Part shown: positions 37,822-45,990 of the stretch, one piece after another | Numbering within the stretch: position 1 is the first letter of the stretch | How the letters are laid out: each line of letters opens with the position of its first letter | Origin: Litoribrevibacter albus | Lineage (GTDB): Bacteria > Pseudomonadota > Gammaproteobacteria > Pseudomonadales > Litoribrevibacteraceae | DNA: 64,000 bases | Direction: 5' to 3' | Assembly: GCF_030159995.1 (NCBI RefSeq) | Contig: NZ_BSNM01000011.1 | Span: forward strand, 124,001 to 188,000 | Notes under the pieces: generated by a model | The model's database searches: none | Seen by the model: the letters and a program-made list of their open reading frames with translations, nothing else | Told to the model about the DNA's origin: nothing | Made by a program: the position numbers and the translations under genes

Positions 37822-38784
37822 ATGACAACTCATAAATCAGACATCAAACCCAACCAAACAAAGTCCATTCAGCTTTCCATCATCAATTATCCGGGTGCCT
37901 TACAGAGCGCAACGTTTGGGTTGCAAGAACTCTTCGAGTTGGCAAACACCCTTGCCGAAGAACAAAAGACTTCGGTGAGATTCTCACCAAAAATTATCGA
38001 CCTCAAAGACGAAATGCCCTCCGGAAATCAAACCCCGGATGTACTGATTCTGCCGCCCAGCATCAACAACACCTATTATCAAACACCGGATCAAGCGCTT
38101 CTGGACTACCTCAACCAAGCCCATTACAAGGGCGCGGTTTTATGTTCGGCCTGTGCGGGAGCATTTATCTTAGGCGCAGCAGGACGCCTGGATAATCGTC
38201 GAGTGACAACACATTGGAAATTAGCCGATCATCTGAAGGCGTCGTTTCCACAAATAACGCTGCAAGCCGAAAGCATCTTGATCAATGAAGGGGATCTGAT
38301 TACAGCAGGCGGTCTTATGTCATGGATCGACTTGGGTCTCGAACTGGTAGCACGCTATATGTCCCCCCAAGTTATGCGGGCACTGGGAAAATATCTGATT
38401 GTGGATACCGGCAAACGAGAACAACGTTACTACGAAAGTTTTATGCCCAAAATGGATCACGGGCAAGAAAGCATCCTCAAAATTCAGCACCATATCCACC
38501 AACAATACGGTACTGCAATCAAGATTGAAGACCTTGCGTCTCTGTGCTTTATGACCAAACGCACGTTCTTGCGAAAGTTTACCGAAGCCACCACCCTCAA
38601 ACCCTTGCAATACCTTCAACGAGTACGGATTCAAAATGCCTGTAACCTGCTCGAATCCACTCAGCGAACCACAGAACAAATTGCCTTTGATGTGGGTTAT
38701 GAGGACGTAAACAGTTTCCGAAAAGTCTTTGCCAAGATCATGGGATTAACGCCCTCTGAATTTAAAAATCGTTTTGCCAATTAG
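37822..38784 (+). CDS. GlxA-type AraC-family regulator with DJ-1/PfpI domain
   Basis: 320 residues from ATG 37822. An upstream TTG at 37747 would extend into the promoter region. The N-terminal ~170 residues form a DJ-1/PfpI-like domain (IINYPGALQSATFGLQEL, AVLCSACAGAFILGAAG with Cys at the nucleophile elbow). The C-terminal AraC double helix-turn-helix is at about 230-318 (KIEDLASLCFMTKRTFLRKF and QIAFDVGYEDVNSFRKVF). Such regulators respond to small molecules and activate neighbouring genes. It is divergent from the cysteine hydrolase gene. Confidence 0.88.
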   Translation: MTTHKSDIKPNQTKSIQLSIINYPGALQSATFGLQELFELANTLAEEQKTSVRFSPKIIDLKDEMPSGNQTPDVLILPPSINNTYYQTPDQALLDYLNQAHYKGAVLCSACAGAFILGAAGRLDNRRVTTHWKLADHLKASFPQITLQAESILINEGDLITAGGLMSWIDLGLELVARYMSPQVMRALGKYLIVDTGKREQRYYESFMPKMDHGQESILKIQHHIHQQYGTAIKIEDLASLCFMTKRTFLRKFTEATTLKPLQYLQRVRIQNACNLLESTQRTTEQIAFDVGYEDVNSFRKVFAKIMGLTPSEFKNRFAN

Positions 38785-38899
38785 CACACTCATACCAAGC
38801 ACCTAATTCCCATTTCACATGAAAATTACATGGCAGTAGTAATACCTGCTTTGCTAAACTTGCGTGTTTCATCCTACAAATCACGCACAAGGTAACCCG

Positions 38900-39400
38900 A
38901 TGACCGACTCACTACCTCGTTTTATCTCCGTAGAAGGCAGCAGCTACAGTGACCAAAGCTACCCTGTGATCGCCGCTTGGTCATTAGAAAACAATGACAT
39001 CAAAGACGCGATTATTACCCCGGAAGAAAGCTGGGAGGATGAAGATGCACGCCTGGCCGATCTTGATCTTGAAGAGTATCAACTCAGTCAAATGGGTCAC
39101 CCAGCCTGGGAAGTGCTTCGTGAAATGAACAACGACCTTCAGGGCGAGACGGTTTACTGTATGAATGCAGCCATTACCGAACGCTGGCTCGACAGACTAT
39201 GCTCTGAATTTAACGAAGAATTAAGTTTCGAAATCGCCAGTGCCTATGAACTCTTCCCGGATCGTTTACCTGAAGAATTCGACGATCAGCTGCGTGAGTG
39301 TTCCGACCTGTTACTGATGTCACAAGACAAGTGCGATGAACTGGTACGCCTACTTCAGGAAAGCTGGCTTCGTCTAAACCAGCTGGAAAGTGACTACTAA
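38900..39400 (+). CDS. Degenerate DEDD exonuclease-like protein, possibly inactive
   Basis: 166 residues from ATG 38900, which has AAGGT about seven bases upstream. An ATG at 38864 is possible. The start RFISVEGSSYSDQSYPVIAAW recalls the strand-1 block of a family of small 3'-5' exonucleases that read FIDFEASSL..SYPIEVAW. The catalytic DxE, however, is SxE here, and the later VY-S-D motif is VYCMNAAITERWLDRL. Acidic residues are frequent but not in the catalytic pattern. My reading is an RNase H-fold pseudo-exonuclease. If wrong, it is an acidic cytoplasmic protein of unknown function. It lies 50 bases before rdgC in the same direction and may be co-transcribed. Confidence 0.55.
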   Translation: MTDSLPRFISVEGSSYSDQSYPVIAAWSLENNDIKDAIITPEESWEDEDARLADLDLEEYQLSQMGHPAWEVLREMNNDLQGETVYCMNAAITERWLDRLCSEFNEELSFEIASAYELFPDRLPEEFDDQLRECSDLLLMSQDKCDELVRLLQESWLRLNQLESDY

Positions 39401-39450
39401 CCAACACCCTATTCCACAGCATTAACAATAAAGAAACCTAAAAGATTCCT

Positions 39451-40353
39451 ATGTTTAAACAATGTTTTAGTTATCAAATTACCCGTCCGTTAGAAATCAC
39501 CGCTGACGAGCTGGAAAAGAAATTAAAAGAATTTTCCTTTAAGCCTTGCGGTCAGCAAGAAAGAAAACGTAACGGTTGGGCAGCACCAATCAAACAAGCA
39601 CCCGACATGTTAGTCCATGAAATCATGGGCACCTGGATCATCAATCTTCGCCATCAGGAAAAAGTAATTCCACCTTCGGCTATCAATGAGCGTCTGGAAG
39701 AAAAAGTCGCAGAAATTGAAGCAGAACATGGCCGCCCGGTTCGTCGTAAAGAAAAAGCTCAGCTAAAGGAAGACATTACCACCCTACTGCTTCCTAATGC
39801 ACTTTCCCGTACCCAAGACACATTGGCGGTCATCATCCCTGAAAAGAACATGATGCTAGTAAACGCTGGCAGCTCTTCCAAAGCAGAAGAAGTTGCATCA
39901 ACACTGCGTAAAGCCCTCGGCACAATGCCAGTAGTTCCGCTACAAACCGAAATGTCACCGGCTATCGTTATGTCTGCGTGGTTGAATGGTAAGCATTCTT
40001 TACCACAGCACATGGAACTGGGCTTCGAGGCACAACTGAAAAGTGACGACGAAGACGGCGGTTCAGTACGCTTAACCGGTATGGATGTAGCGGATGAGCA
40101 TGCGTTGAATTACCTGAATAACGGCATGTCCGTCACACGTCTTGCGCTGAACTGGAAAGACAAGCTGGAACTGATCATTGATGATCAGCTAATCATCAAG
40201 CGCATTAAATTCACCGATACCTATCAAGAAGAAATTCATGATGAACTGGGCGAGTCAGATGCGATCAGTCAATTCACCGGCTCTATGGCGTTGATCGTGA
40301 ATGAATTACTGGATGTGATCGAGAGTATTGCTAAGAATTTTAGTGAAGAGTGA
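39451..40353 (+). CDS. rdgC: Recombination-associated protein RdgC
   Basis: 300 residues, the usual length. The N-terminus MFKQCFSYQITRP and the block FKPCGQQERKRNGWAAP are characteristic, as are KVIPPSAINERLEEKVAEIE and the C-terminal helical region. RdgC forms a DNA-encircling dimeric ring that limits RecA loading. It is followed by a hairpin at 40365 and then, convergently, by the toxin-immunity pair. Confidence 0.97.
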   Translation: MFKQCFSYQITRPLEITADELEKKLKEFSFKPCGQQERKRNGWAAPIKQAPDMLVHEIMGTWIINLRHQEKVIPPSAINERLEEKVAEIEAEHGRPVRRKEKAQLKEDITTLLLPNALSRTQDTLAVIIPEKNMMLVNAGSSSKAEEVASTLRKALGTMPVVPLQTEMSPAIVMSAWLNGKHSLPQHMELGFEAQLKSDDEDGGSVRLTGMDVADEHALNYLNNGMSVTRLALNWKDKLELIIDDQLIIKRIKFTDTYQEEIHDELGESDAISQFTGSMALIVNELLDVIESIAKNFSEE

Positions 40354-40364
40354 TAATTAATAAG

Positions 40365-40390
40365 TGGGGGTTACGCCCCCATTCGATTAT
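40365..40390 (+). terminator. Probable rdgC terminator
   Basis: Stem tggggg / ccccca with loop ttacg (40365-40381) is followed by a moderately T-rich ttcgattattt. It lies 12 bases before the antitoxin stop of the convergent pair. Confidence 0.6.
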
Positions 40391-40393
40391 TTA

Positions 40394-40627
40394 CTACAGA
40401 GATTCTCTAGAAAAATTAAGAATATGATCTCCGAATTCCTTAACTGCCTTTTCTTTCAATGAGCTAAGTAACAAACGAATTTCAATCAGATCATTTCCAT
40501 AGTCAGAAATTTCATCGTCGTCATCCGAAGTCTCACAAATATGAGCTGTTTTAGCTTCTAACTCAGCAAGCCCTTCCAGGATAATTTTTAGTTCAGATTC
40601 GGCGAAAACTAAATCAATTCTGCTCAT
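40394..40627 (-). CDS. Tsi2-like immunity/antitoxin protein
   Basis: 77 residues, strongly acidic, and predicted to be two long helices (ESELKIILEGLAELEAKTA and NDLIEIRLLLSSLKEKAVK) joined by an Asp-rich turn SDDDDE. P. aeruginosa Tsi2, which neutralises Tse2, is also 77 residues, helical and acidic. I see the same helix-acidic turn-helix layout but little residue identity. The start overlaps the upstream toxin stop by four bases (ATGA), as in coupled toxin-antitoxin pairs. The function is inferred from the toxin call and architecture. Confidence 0.6.
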   Translation of the reverse strand: MSRIDLVFAESELKIILEGLAELEAKTAHICETSDDDDEISDYGNDLIEIRLLLSSLKEKAVKEFGDHILNFSRESL

Positions 40628-41001
40628 ACAACCTTACCTTCTTTCTTATAAACCCTTTGGGCTTTCAAGGCCATTTCTTCAAGTAGCCCCTTATACTTAT
40701 CAACAGGCATATTCTGAATGGGAGCAATACAATAATGATGAGGCTTATCCTGCACAAATTTTAGCCCCGCTGGAAGATTACAATTTGGAGGAAATCTCCA
40801 AACCCACCCATTCATAGGAGATTCATTAATCCCCACTTTGTCAAAAACGCTCACTCCTTTGCCATTCGCAATAATAACTCTAATACCATTCACTTCCATA
40901 GTATTCACATCTCTGGCTCGTACATTCGAAAGCTTTGGCTCTGAAGCATTTCCCATTCTGAAGATTTCTTCGGGAATTAAATAAAACTCTTTTGGAAACA
41001 T
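40624..41001 (-). CDS. Tse2-like ADP-ribosyltransferase-fold toxin
   Basis: 125 residues from ATG 41001, which has AAGGA eight bases upstream. A GTG at 41007 sits too close to it. The central and C-terminal parts recall P. aeruginosa Tse2: GVSVFDKVG at 50-57 (Tse2 GTSVFDRAG), then RFPPNCNLPAGLKFVQD at 69-85 (Tse2 has IPDG..IPPDLKV), and HHYCIAPIQNMP at 88-99 (Tse2 THYTIMPAKPM). Tse2 is a small intracellular-acting bacteriostatic toxin with an ADP-ribosyltransferase-like fold. No signal peptide and no T6SS genes are near, so it may act as a chromosomal toxin-antitoxin module. The DNA is AT-rich compared with rdgC. Confidence 0.7.
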   Translation of the reverse strand: MFPKEFYLIPEEIFRMGNASEPKLSNVRARDVNTMEVNGIRVIIANGKGVSVFDKVGINESPMNGWVWRFPPNCNLPAGLKFVQDKPHHYCIAPIQNMPVDKYKGLLEEMALKAQRVYKKEGKVV

Positions 41002-41359
41002 AGTCACATTCCTTTGTGATCAAGATAAATTTCGACAAAGTAGATCATTATCTAAACTGAGGAGTCTTAATTAACTATCCAAAAACAAAAGAAACAAACG
41101 AAAGTGAGACACAAGTTACACAGATCTAACTATTTTTAATGTCCACCAATACTTTTCACCTAGCACTCCATATATAGAATTTTTCAGTAAACACTACCCA
41201 ACCACGTCACTATCCGACACGGATGGCGCATTCACCACTTTCTTCTTTTGTCCTCAACTTCTACAATGCTCCGTTAATAATAAAGGGATATGATTTATCG
41301 TGTATCAGATCCATATCCTCACAATTTCACTCGGATGTATAAATCGTTAAGGAACTACA
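41002..41359. other. AT-rich divergent intergenic region between toxin and SRPBCC genes
   Basis: About 358 bases, low in GC (17 of 60 in the line starting 41041). An imperfect palindrome agatcattatct at 41042-41053 lies about 40 bases upstream of the toxin start and could be an operator for autoregulation. That is a guess. The plus-strand SRPBCC gene has aagga (41348-41352) as its ribosome-binding site. No other gene is supported. Confidence 0.4.
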
Positions 41360-41830
41360 ATGGCTTTTGACGTTACCATTGAAATCAACAAATCTTTTTC
41401 AGTCGCCGCGAATGCAGACAAAGTATTCGAGTTATTGGCTGACGTACCTGAATCCACCAGCCACTTCCCTAAGCTAGAGAACCTGGTTAAAGAAGCAGAC
41501 AATCAATATCGTTGGGAGATGGAAAAAGTAGGCGCAGGTTCTGCATCTATTCAAACCGTGTACGCCTGTGAATATCAGTCAGACGCTTCGACGCGCGATA
41601 TCTCATGGAAGCCTGCAAAAACCAAAGACAGTAATGCACAAGTATTTGGTACTTGGAAAATTACTGAAAATGCTGACGGTGGCACCGATGTCGTATTCGA
41701 CACCAAAGCAACTTTGACCTTGCCGCTGCCAAAGCTGACTCGTGCGATGATTTCGCCAGTGGTTAAGATGGAATTTGAAGGCTTGGTTGATAAGTACATC
41801 AGCAACCTTCACGAAGCATTTAAAGCGTAA
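41360..41830 (+). CDS. SRPBCC (polyketide cyclase/CoxG-like) protein
   Basis: 156 residues, cytoplasmic. The helix-grip fold is suggested by FSVAANADKVFELLADVPESTSHFPKLENL at 13-42 and a C-terminal long helix RAMISPVVKMEFEGLVDKYISNLHEAF. Such proteins bind hydrophobic ligands, and the ligand is unknown. Its nearest named relatives are the Polyketide_cyc2/CoxG group, but no CO dehydrogenase genes are nearby. It ends at a strong bidirectional terminator. Confidence 0.75.
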   Translation: MAFDVTIEINKSFSVAANADKVFELLADVPESTSHFPKLENLVKEADNQYRWEMEKVGAGSASIQTVYACEYQSDASTRDISWKPAKTKDSNAQVFGTWKITENADGGTDVVFDTKATLTLPLPKLTRAMISPVVKMEFEGLVDKYISNLHEAFKA

Positions 41831-41847
41831 TTACTACGCTTGAATCG

Positions 41848-41879
41848 CAAAAACGCCCTGTAATATCAGGGCGTTTTTG
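41848..41879. terminator. Bidirectional terminator between SRPBCC and pat
   Basis: Perfect 13-base arms caaaaacgccctg and cagggcgtttttg flank loop taatat. T runs are present on both strands. Confidence 0.92.
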
Positions 41880-41890
41880 TTTGTAGTTAA

Positions 41891-44626
41891 CTACTTTCCT
41901 GCCAGTTCCGCCAAACGGACTTTCTGCCAACTTTCTTTTGGCTTATTAAGCGGCATATACAACTCCGTAACCTGTTCTTCAGAGTTATATCGCGTCTCAA
42001 AGCCCAATTTCTCGGCCAGTTTTAGCATACCTGAGTTATCAGGAAGTACGGTACCCACCATTGATAGCGTACCTCGACGGCGACAGTACTTAATCATTTT
42101 TTTCATCAAGGCCATTCCAAGCCCTTCACCCGTTTGTTGATCCTGAACCATCACGGCAAATTCGGCACTGACGTTGTCCGGGTCCGTCCAAGTACGAACT
42201 TCACCGATGATCTTATCTTCGTGAGAATGCGGTTTTTTCTGCGTCGCTACAAACGCCATTTCCCGGTCGTAATCGATTTGGGTTAACCGGGCGATTTCTG
42301 TGGCCGAAAAACGTGCCTGTCGATGGAAGAATCTAAAACGGTTTGCTTCGGGTGAAATACTGTCCTGAAACTCGATGATCGCATGAGCATCCTCCGCCAT
42401 AATCGGGCGTAAAGTCACGGACGTTTTACTTCGTTTCAACTCGTATTTAGTCGTTAATTCTTCAGGATAGCCGTGGAATAAGGTTCTACTCTTCTGCCCC
42501 ACCGTCGCAGAGGCATCGTAAACAACCAGTTGATCCTTATGCTCAAACTGCGCTGAGACTTCCAACAAAGCCAACGAAGGATGATCAATAACCAACTGCG
42601 ACAAGGTCACTAAGGCCTTTGCCAAAATCTTTTTCTGCAACTCCCCAATGTCACCAAAATCACTCAACAAATGAGACACATAAGATCGTCGAACCAAATC
42701 ACTGGCCAATGTCATATTCAATGGTGGGAAAGCCACCTGACGATCCGCACGAATATTTACGGTTGAACCACCTGCACCGAAGAAAATAATCGGGCCAAAG
42801 GTGTCATCCCGTGTCACCCCCATATTGAACTGCAAGCCAAAGGTAGGTTTAAGCACTTTCTGAGCACTAAAACAGATTAAACGCTCATTCGGGTCTTGCT
42901 TCTTGTAACGCTGGACAAGCGTTTCAGCCGCTTGAGCCAGCTCATTGGCATCAACAATATTGCGCTGACAGCCCCGCCACTTCAACGGATCATCCCGATA
43001 GGAAAAGGGCGTTAAACGTCGCTGATTGATGATCGTTAAATTAACCGGGTAACCCAGCTTCTCCACTTTTTGAATTAATGAATAGGGGTCATCATCAAAC
43101 GCGGTATCGACAACTTTCAAACCATAGTTGCTAAGCAACGTCACCAGAGTATCCGGTGCTAACTCATCGCCATTGATGTAGCGATCCAGAATATCAATCG
43201 AGGATTGCTTGTACTCATCAAGCTTCAATCGGAGAGGTGTTTCTCTGAGAATAGAGAGCGAATAGTGATAATTTACCGACTGACGAAACGCTTGAGCAGC
43301 AACTTCCGGGCTATTAAACGAAGGAATACCGTGTTGATCAAACAAAGAGCGCGCTTTCGCTAGACTGCCCTCACCTACCCAACAGGTCATAATAGGAACA
43401 CGCAACTTATCACGATGCTGTACTAACGCTTCCGCAATATCATAGGAATGCGCGTGAGCACTCGGCACGTGTAAAATCAACAAGTTATCCACATTCGGGT
43501 CACGAGAGAGAATTTCAGCGGCTTTGATATACGTCTTCGCTGACGCCCCGACTTCAAGATCCACCGGGTTTTGATGAGACCAGTATTTAGGCAATACCTT
43601 GCTTAACTGCTCAATGGTGTCGTCACTCAGTTTCACCAGATCCGTACGAGAGTGATCATACAAACGATCCGTGGCGACCATCGCCATACCGATACTGTTG
43701 GATAAAATAGCTAACCGATTACCTTTAAATCGACGTTGCTGTTCAAGAATCGGCAGGCTTTCCATCAAATCCAAGGGAGAGCGCAACTGCATCACCCCTA
43801 AGCGACGGAACATCTGCTTATAGATGCGTCCTGAATCGTGAATGCCCTGAGCTACACGATGGCCCTCACCAATCACCGCCTCACTGTCTCCGGTTCGCAC
43901 CGCAACCACTAACTTGGCTTTAGCCGCAGCACCAACAGCAGCAATGAACTTTTCCGGCCGCTTGATGTGTTCCACATGCAGCAAAATTACCCGAACCGAA
44001 CGATGCAGAGACAAATAATCCACAATGTCGGCAAGGTCCACATCGCCACGGTCATCCAGGTTAATGAAGTGCGAGAAACCAAACCCGTGTGCATGTCCCC
44101 AATCGAGCACACTACTGGCCACCGTTCCTGATTGACCAACATACGCCACATTGCCTTTATGGATTGGCAAATGCCCGTAGCTAATATTGATCGGATTCAC
44201 CGACGACATCAGCCCCAAAGTATTCGGGCCAATCACACGAACGTTATTTACTTTTGCAAGACGCAATACGGCTTGGTTCAGGTTGTTATCAAACCACGAA
44301 TGTTTACGAGATAACCCCCCCGTTAGCAGCATTACCGCCCGAACCCCTTTCCAAACCAACTGCTGCATAATTAGCAATAACGTCTCGGGCGGAGTACAAA
44401 CAACGGCCAGATCGAGTTTTTCTGGTAGAGATTTAATGCGCTTATAAGTAGGAACGCCCTGAATATCCCCCGTCTTATGCTTGTTCACAGCATAGACTGG
44501 CCCGCTGTAATCGCTTTCCAGCAAGTTTTTAAGGACAATCTGCCCCATCTTGCCTTCTTTATCCGAAGCCCCAATCACTGCAATCGAGCGGGGTTCAAAA
44601 AAGTATTTGAGATATTTAGTTGCCAT
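41891..44626 (-). CDS. pat: Pat/YfiQ-type protein lysine acetyltransferase
   Basis: 911 residues, slightly longer than E. coli PatZ (886). It opens with an NDP-forming acyl-CoA synthetase-like part: CoA-binding domain (FFEPRSIAVIGASDKEGK, 8-25), succinyl-CoA synthetase-like domains (to about 450) and an ATP-grasp region (about 490-700, with FGPIIFFGAGG). It ends with a GNAT domain (about 735-890) with GEGLGMALMKKMIKYCRR as the acetyl-CoA loop. Pat acetylates metabolic enzymes such as acetyl-CoA synthetase at an active-site lysine. The upstream gene on the other strand is an HDAC-family protein, a possible functional opposite. The ATP-grasp part may not be catalytic, as is usual in this family. 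Confidence 0.92.
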   Translation of the reverse strand: MATKYLKYFFEPRSIAVIGASDKEGKMGQIVLKNLLESDYSGPVYAVNKHKTGDIQGVPTYKRIKSLPEKLDLAVVCTPPETLLLIMQQLVWKGVRAVMLLTGGLSRKHSWFDNNLNQAVLRLAKVNNVRVIGPNTLGLMSSVNPINISYGHLPIHKGNVAYVGQSGTVASSVLDWGHAHGFGFSHFINLDDRGDVDLADIVDYLSLHRSVRVILLHVEHIKRPEKFIAAVGAAAKAKLVVAVRTGDSEAVIGEGHRVAQGIHDSGRIYKQMFRRLGVMQLRSPLDLMESLPILEQQRRFKGNRLAILSNSIGMAMVATDRLYDHSRTDLVKLSDDTIEQLSKVLPKYWSHQNPVDLEVGASAKTYIKAAEILSRDPNVDNLLILHVPSAHAHSYDIAEALVQHRDKLRVPIMTCWVGEGSLAKARSLFDQHGIPSFNSPEVAAQAFRQSVNYHYSLSILRETPLRLKLDEYKQSSIDILDRYINGDELAPDTLVTLLSNYGLKVVDTAFDDDPYSLIQKVEKLGYPVNLTIINQRRLTPFSYRDDPLKWRGCQRNIVDANELAQAAETLVQRYKKQDPNERLICFSAQKVLKPTFGLQFNMGVTRDDTFGPIIFFGAGGSTVNIRADRQVAFPPLNMTLASDLVRRSYVSHLLSDFGDIGELQKKILAKALVTLSQLVIDHPSLALLEVSAQFEHKDQLVVYDASATVGQKSRTLFHGYPEELTTKYELKRSKTSVTLRPIMAEDAHAIIEFQDSISPEANRFRFFHRQARFSATEIARLTQIDYDREMAFVATQKKPHSHEDKIIGEVRTWTDPDNVSAEFAVMVQDQQTGEGLGMALMKKMIKYCRRRGTLSMVGTVLPDNSGMLKLAEKLGFETRYNSEEQVTELYMPLNKPKESWQKVRLAELAGK

Positions 44627-44823
44627 ACCATTCAGACCTACAAGTTAAATCCCTTTATGAACTCTGTGGATAGGTTGTCTGCGCAGTATATTGCGCTTGC
44701 CCTTAGAAAGCATGTGGGAACTAAACAAAGATTAACCTATCTCAATACTTTTTTTGACGACACGGCTAAGTTAGAGGGTATACTTTGCCAAAAATTAAAC
44801 CGACCGAATCACTGCCAAAGCCC

Positions 44824-45822
44824 ATGACAGACCACTCTTCGTCAGACATCACCTTTATTACGCATCCCGCTTGCCTGGATCACCGCATGACGGATCACCA
44901 CCCGGAATGCCCGGAACGCTTGATTGAGATAATGAAGCATCTGGAAAAGCAGCCGTTTTTTGATGCATTAAATAAAGAGATGGCCACGAAGGCGGATCGT
45001 AAATGGGTTGAGACGGTTCACCCTGCCGGTTACATAGATCAGTTGTTAGGGATTGAGCCCGCTCATGGCTTGATTATGGTGGACGAAGATACGGCGCTGA
45101 GTCCAACTTCAATGGATGCCATCTGGTACGCGGCCGGTGCAGGTATGAATGCGGTGGATGCAGTATTAGGAAAAGCATCTGATGGCACGTCAGGTAAGAA
45201 CAGCCGAGTGGCCTTTTGTGCGACTCGTCCGCCAGGTCATCATGCTGAACCTCGTAAGGCGATGGGGTTTTGCTTCTTCAGCAATATTGCCATAGCGGCC
45301 AAATACGCCCTGGACCATTACGGCTTAGAGCGCGTCGCTATTATTGATTTTGATGTTCATCAAGCCAACGGCACCATCGAGTGTTTGCGCGATGATCCAA
45401 GAGCGTTAGTCTGCACTTCATTCCAACACCCTTATTACCCGAATAGCCACTGGTATGGATTGCCCGAACACATTGTAAATTTGCCGATTGAAGAGCACAG
45501 CAATGGGGAGTTTATGCGTCAGGCGGTACACGACGTGTGGGAACCGGCGCTCGCCATCCACCAACCACAACTCATACTTATTTCTGCTGGGTTTGATGCC
45601 CACCGACAAGATCCAATGGCGACCGTTGAGTGGGAAACCCGAGACTTTGCTTGGCTCACCCGTTGGTTGCAAAACCAAGCTTATAAATATTGCGGCGGAA
45701 AAATTGTCAGTATGCTGGAAGGTGGTTATTCGCTCGCTGCCCTACCTCACTGCGTTAGCGCCCATCTTGGGGTTTTCGCCGGCGATGAAAAAGCCTTGAT
45801 GCTGTCTCGGGTAAAACATTAA
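44824..45822 (+). CDS. Histone deacetylase family protein (class II-like deacetylase)
   Basis: 332 residues from ATG 44824. A TTG at 44785 is possible. The N-terminal block DHRMTDHHPECPERL is typical. The catalytic centre is intact: RPPGHHAEPRKAMGFCFFSN with the tandem His, IIDFDVHQANGT with zinc ligands Asp and His, and SAGFDAHRQDP with the third ligand. It removes acyl groups from lysine or polyamine substrates in the cytoplasm. It is divergent from pat (197 bases), which would allow control of acetylation from one region, though this pairing is only suggestive. Confidence 0.93.
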   Translation: MTDHSSSDITFITHPACLDHRMTDHHPECPERLIEIMKHLEKQPFFDALNKEMATKADRKWVETVHPAGYIDQLLGIEPAHGLIMVDEDTALSPTSMDAIWYAAGAGMNAVDAVLGKASDGTSGKNSRVAFCATRPPGHHAEPRKAMGFCFFSNIAIAAKYALDHYGLERVAIIDFDVHQANGTIECLRDDPRALVCTSFQHPYYPNSHWYGLPEHIVNLPIEEHSNGEFMRQAVHDVWEPALAIHQPQLILISAGFDAHRQDPMATVEWETRDFAWLTRWLQNQAYKYCGGKIVSMLEGGYSLAALPHCVSAHLGVFAGDEKALMLSRVKH

Positions 45823-45990
45823 ATAATTCCTTCCCTAGGCATTTCACCGCAGTCCATACCTTTACAATCTGAAACAATAACATTGTTTTTTACAATGACG
45901 CATCTTGGTGCGAAAGTTATACTTCACCGCCTCACGTTCGAGTAACGTCGTCTAAAATATTTCAAAGAAAATGCCACAGGGAGAAGTGCC

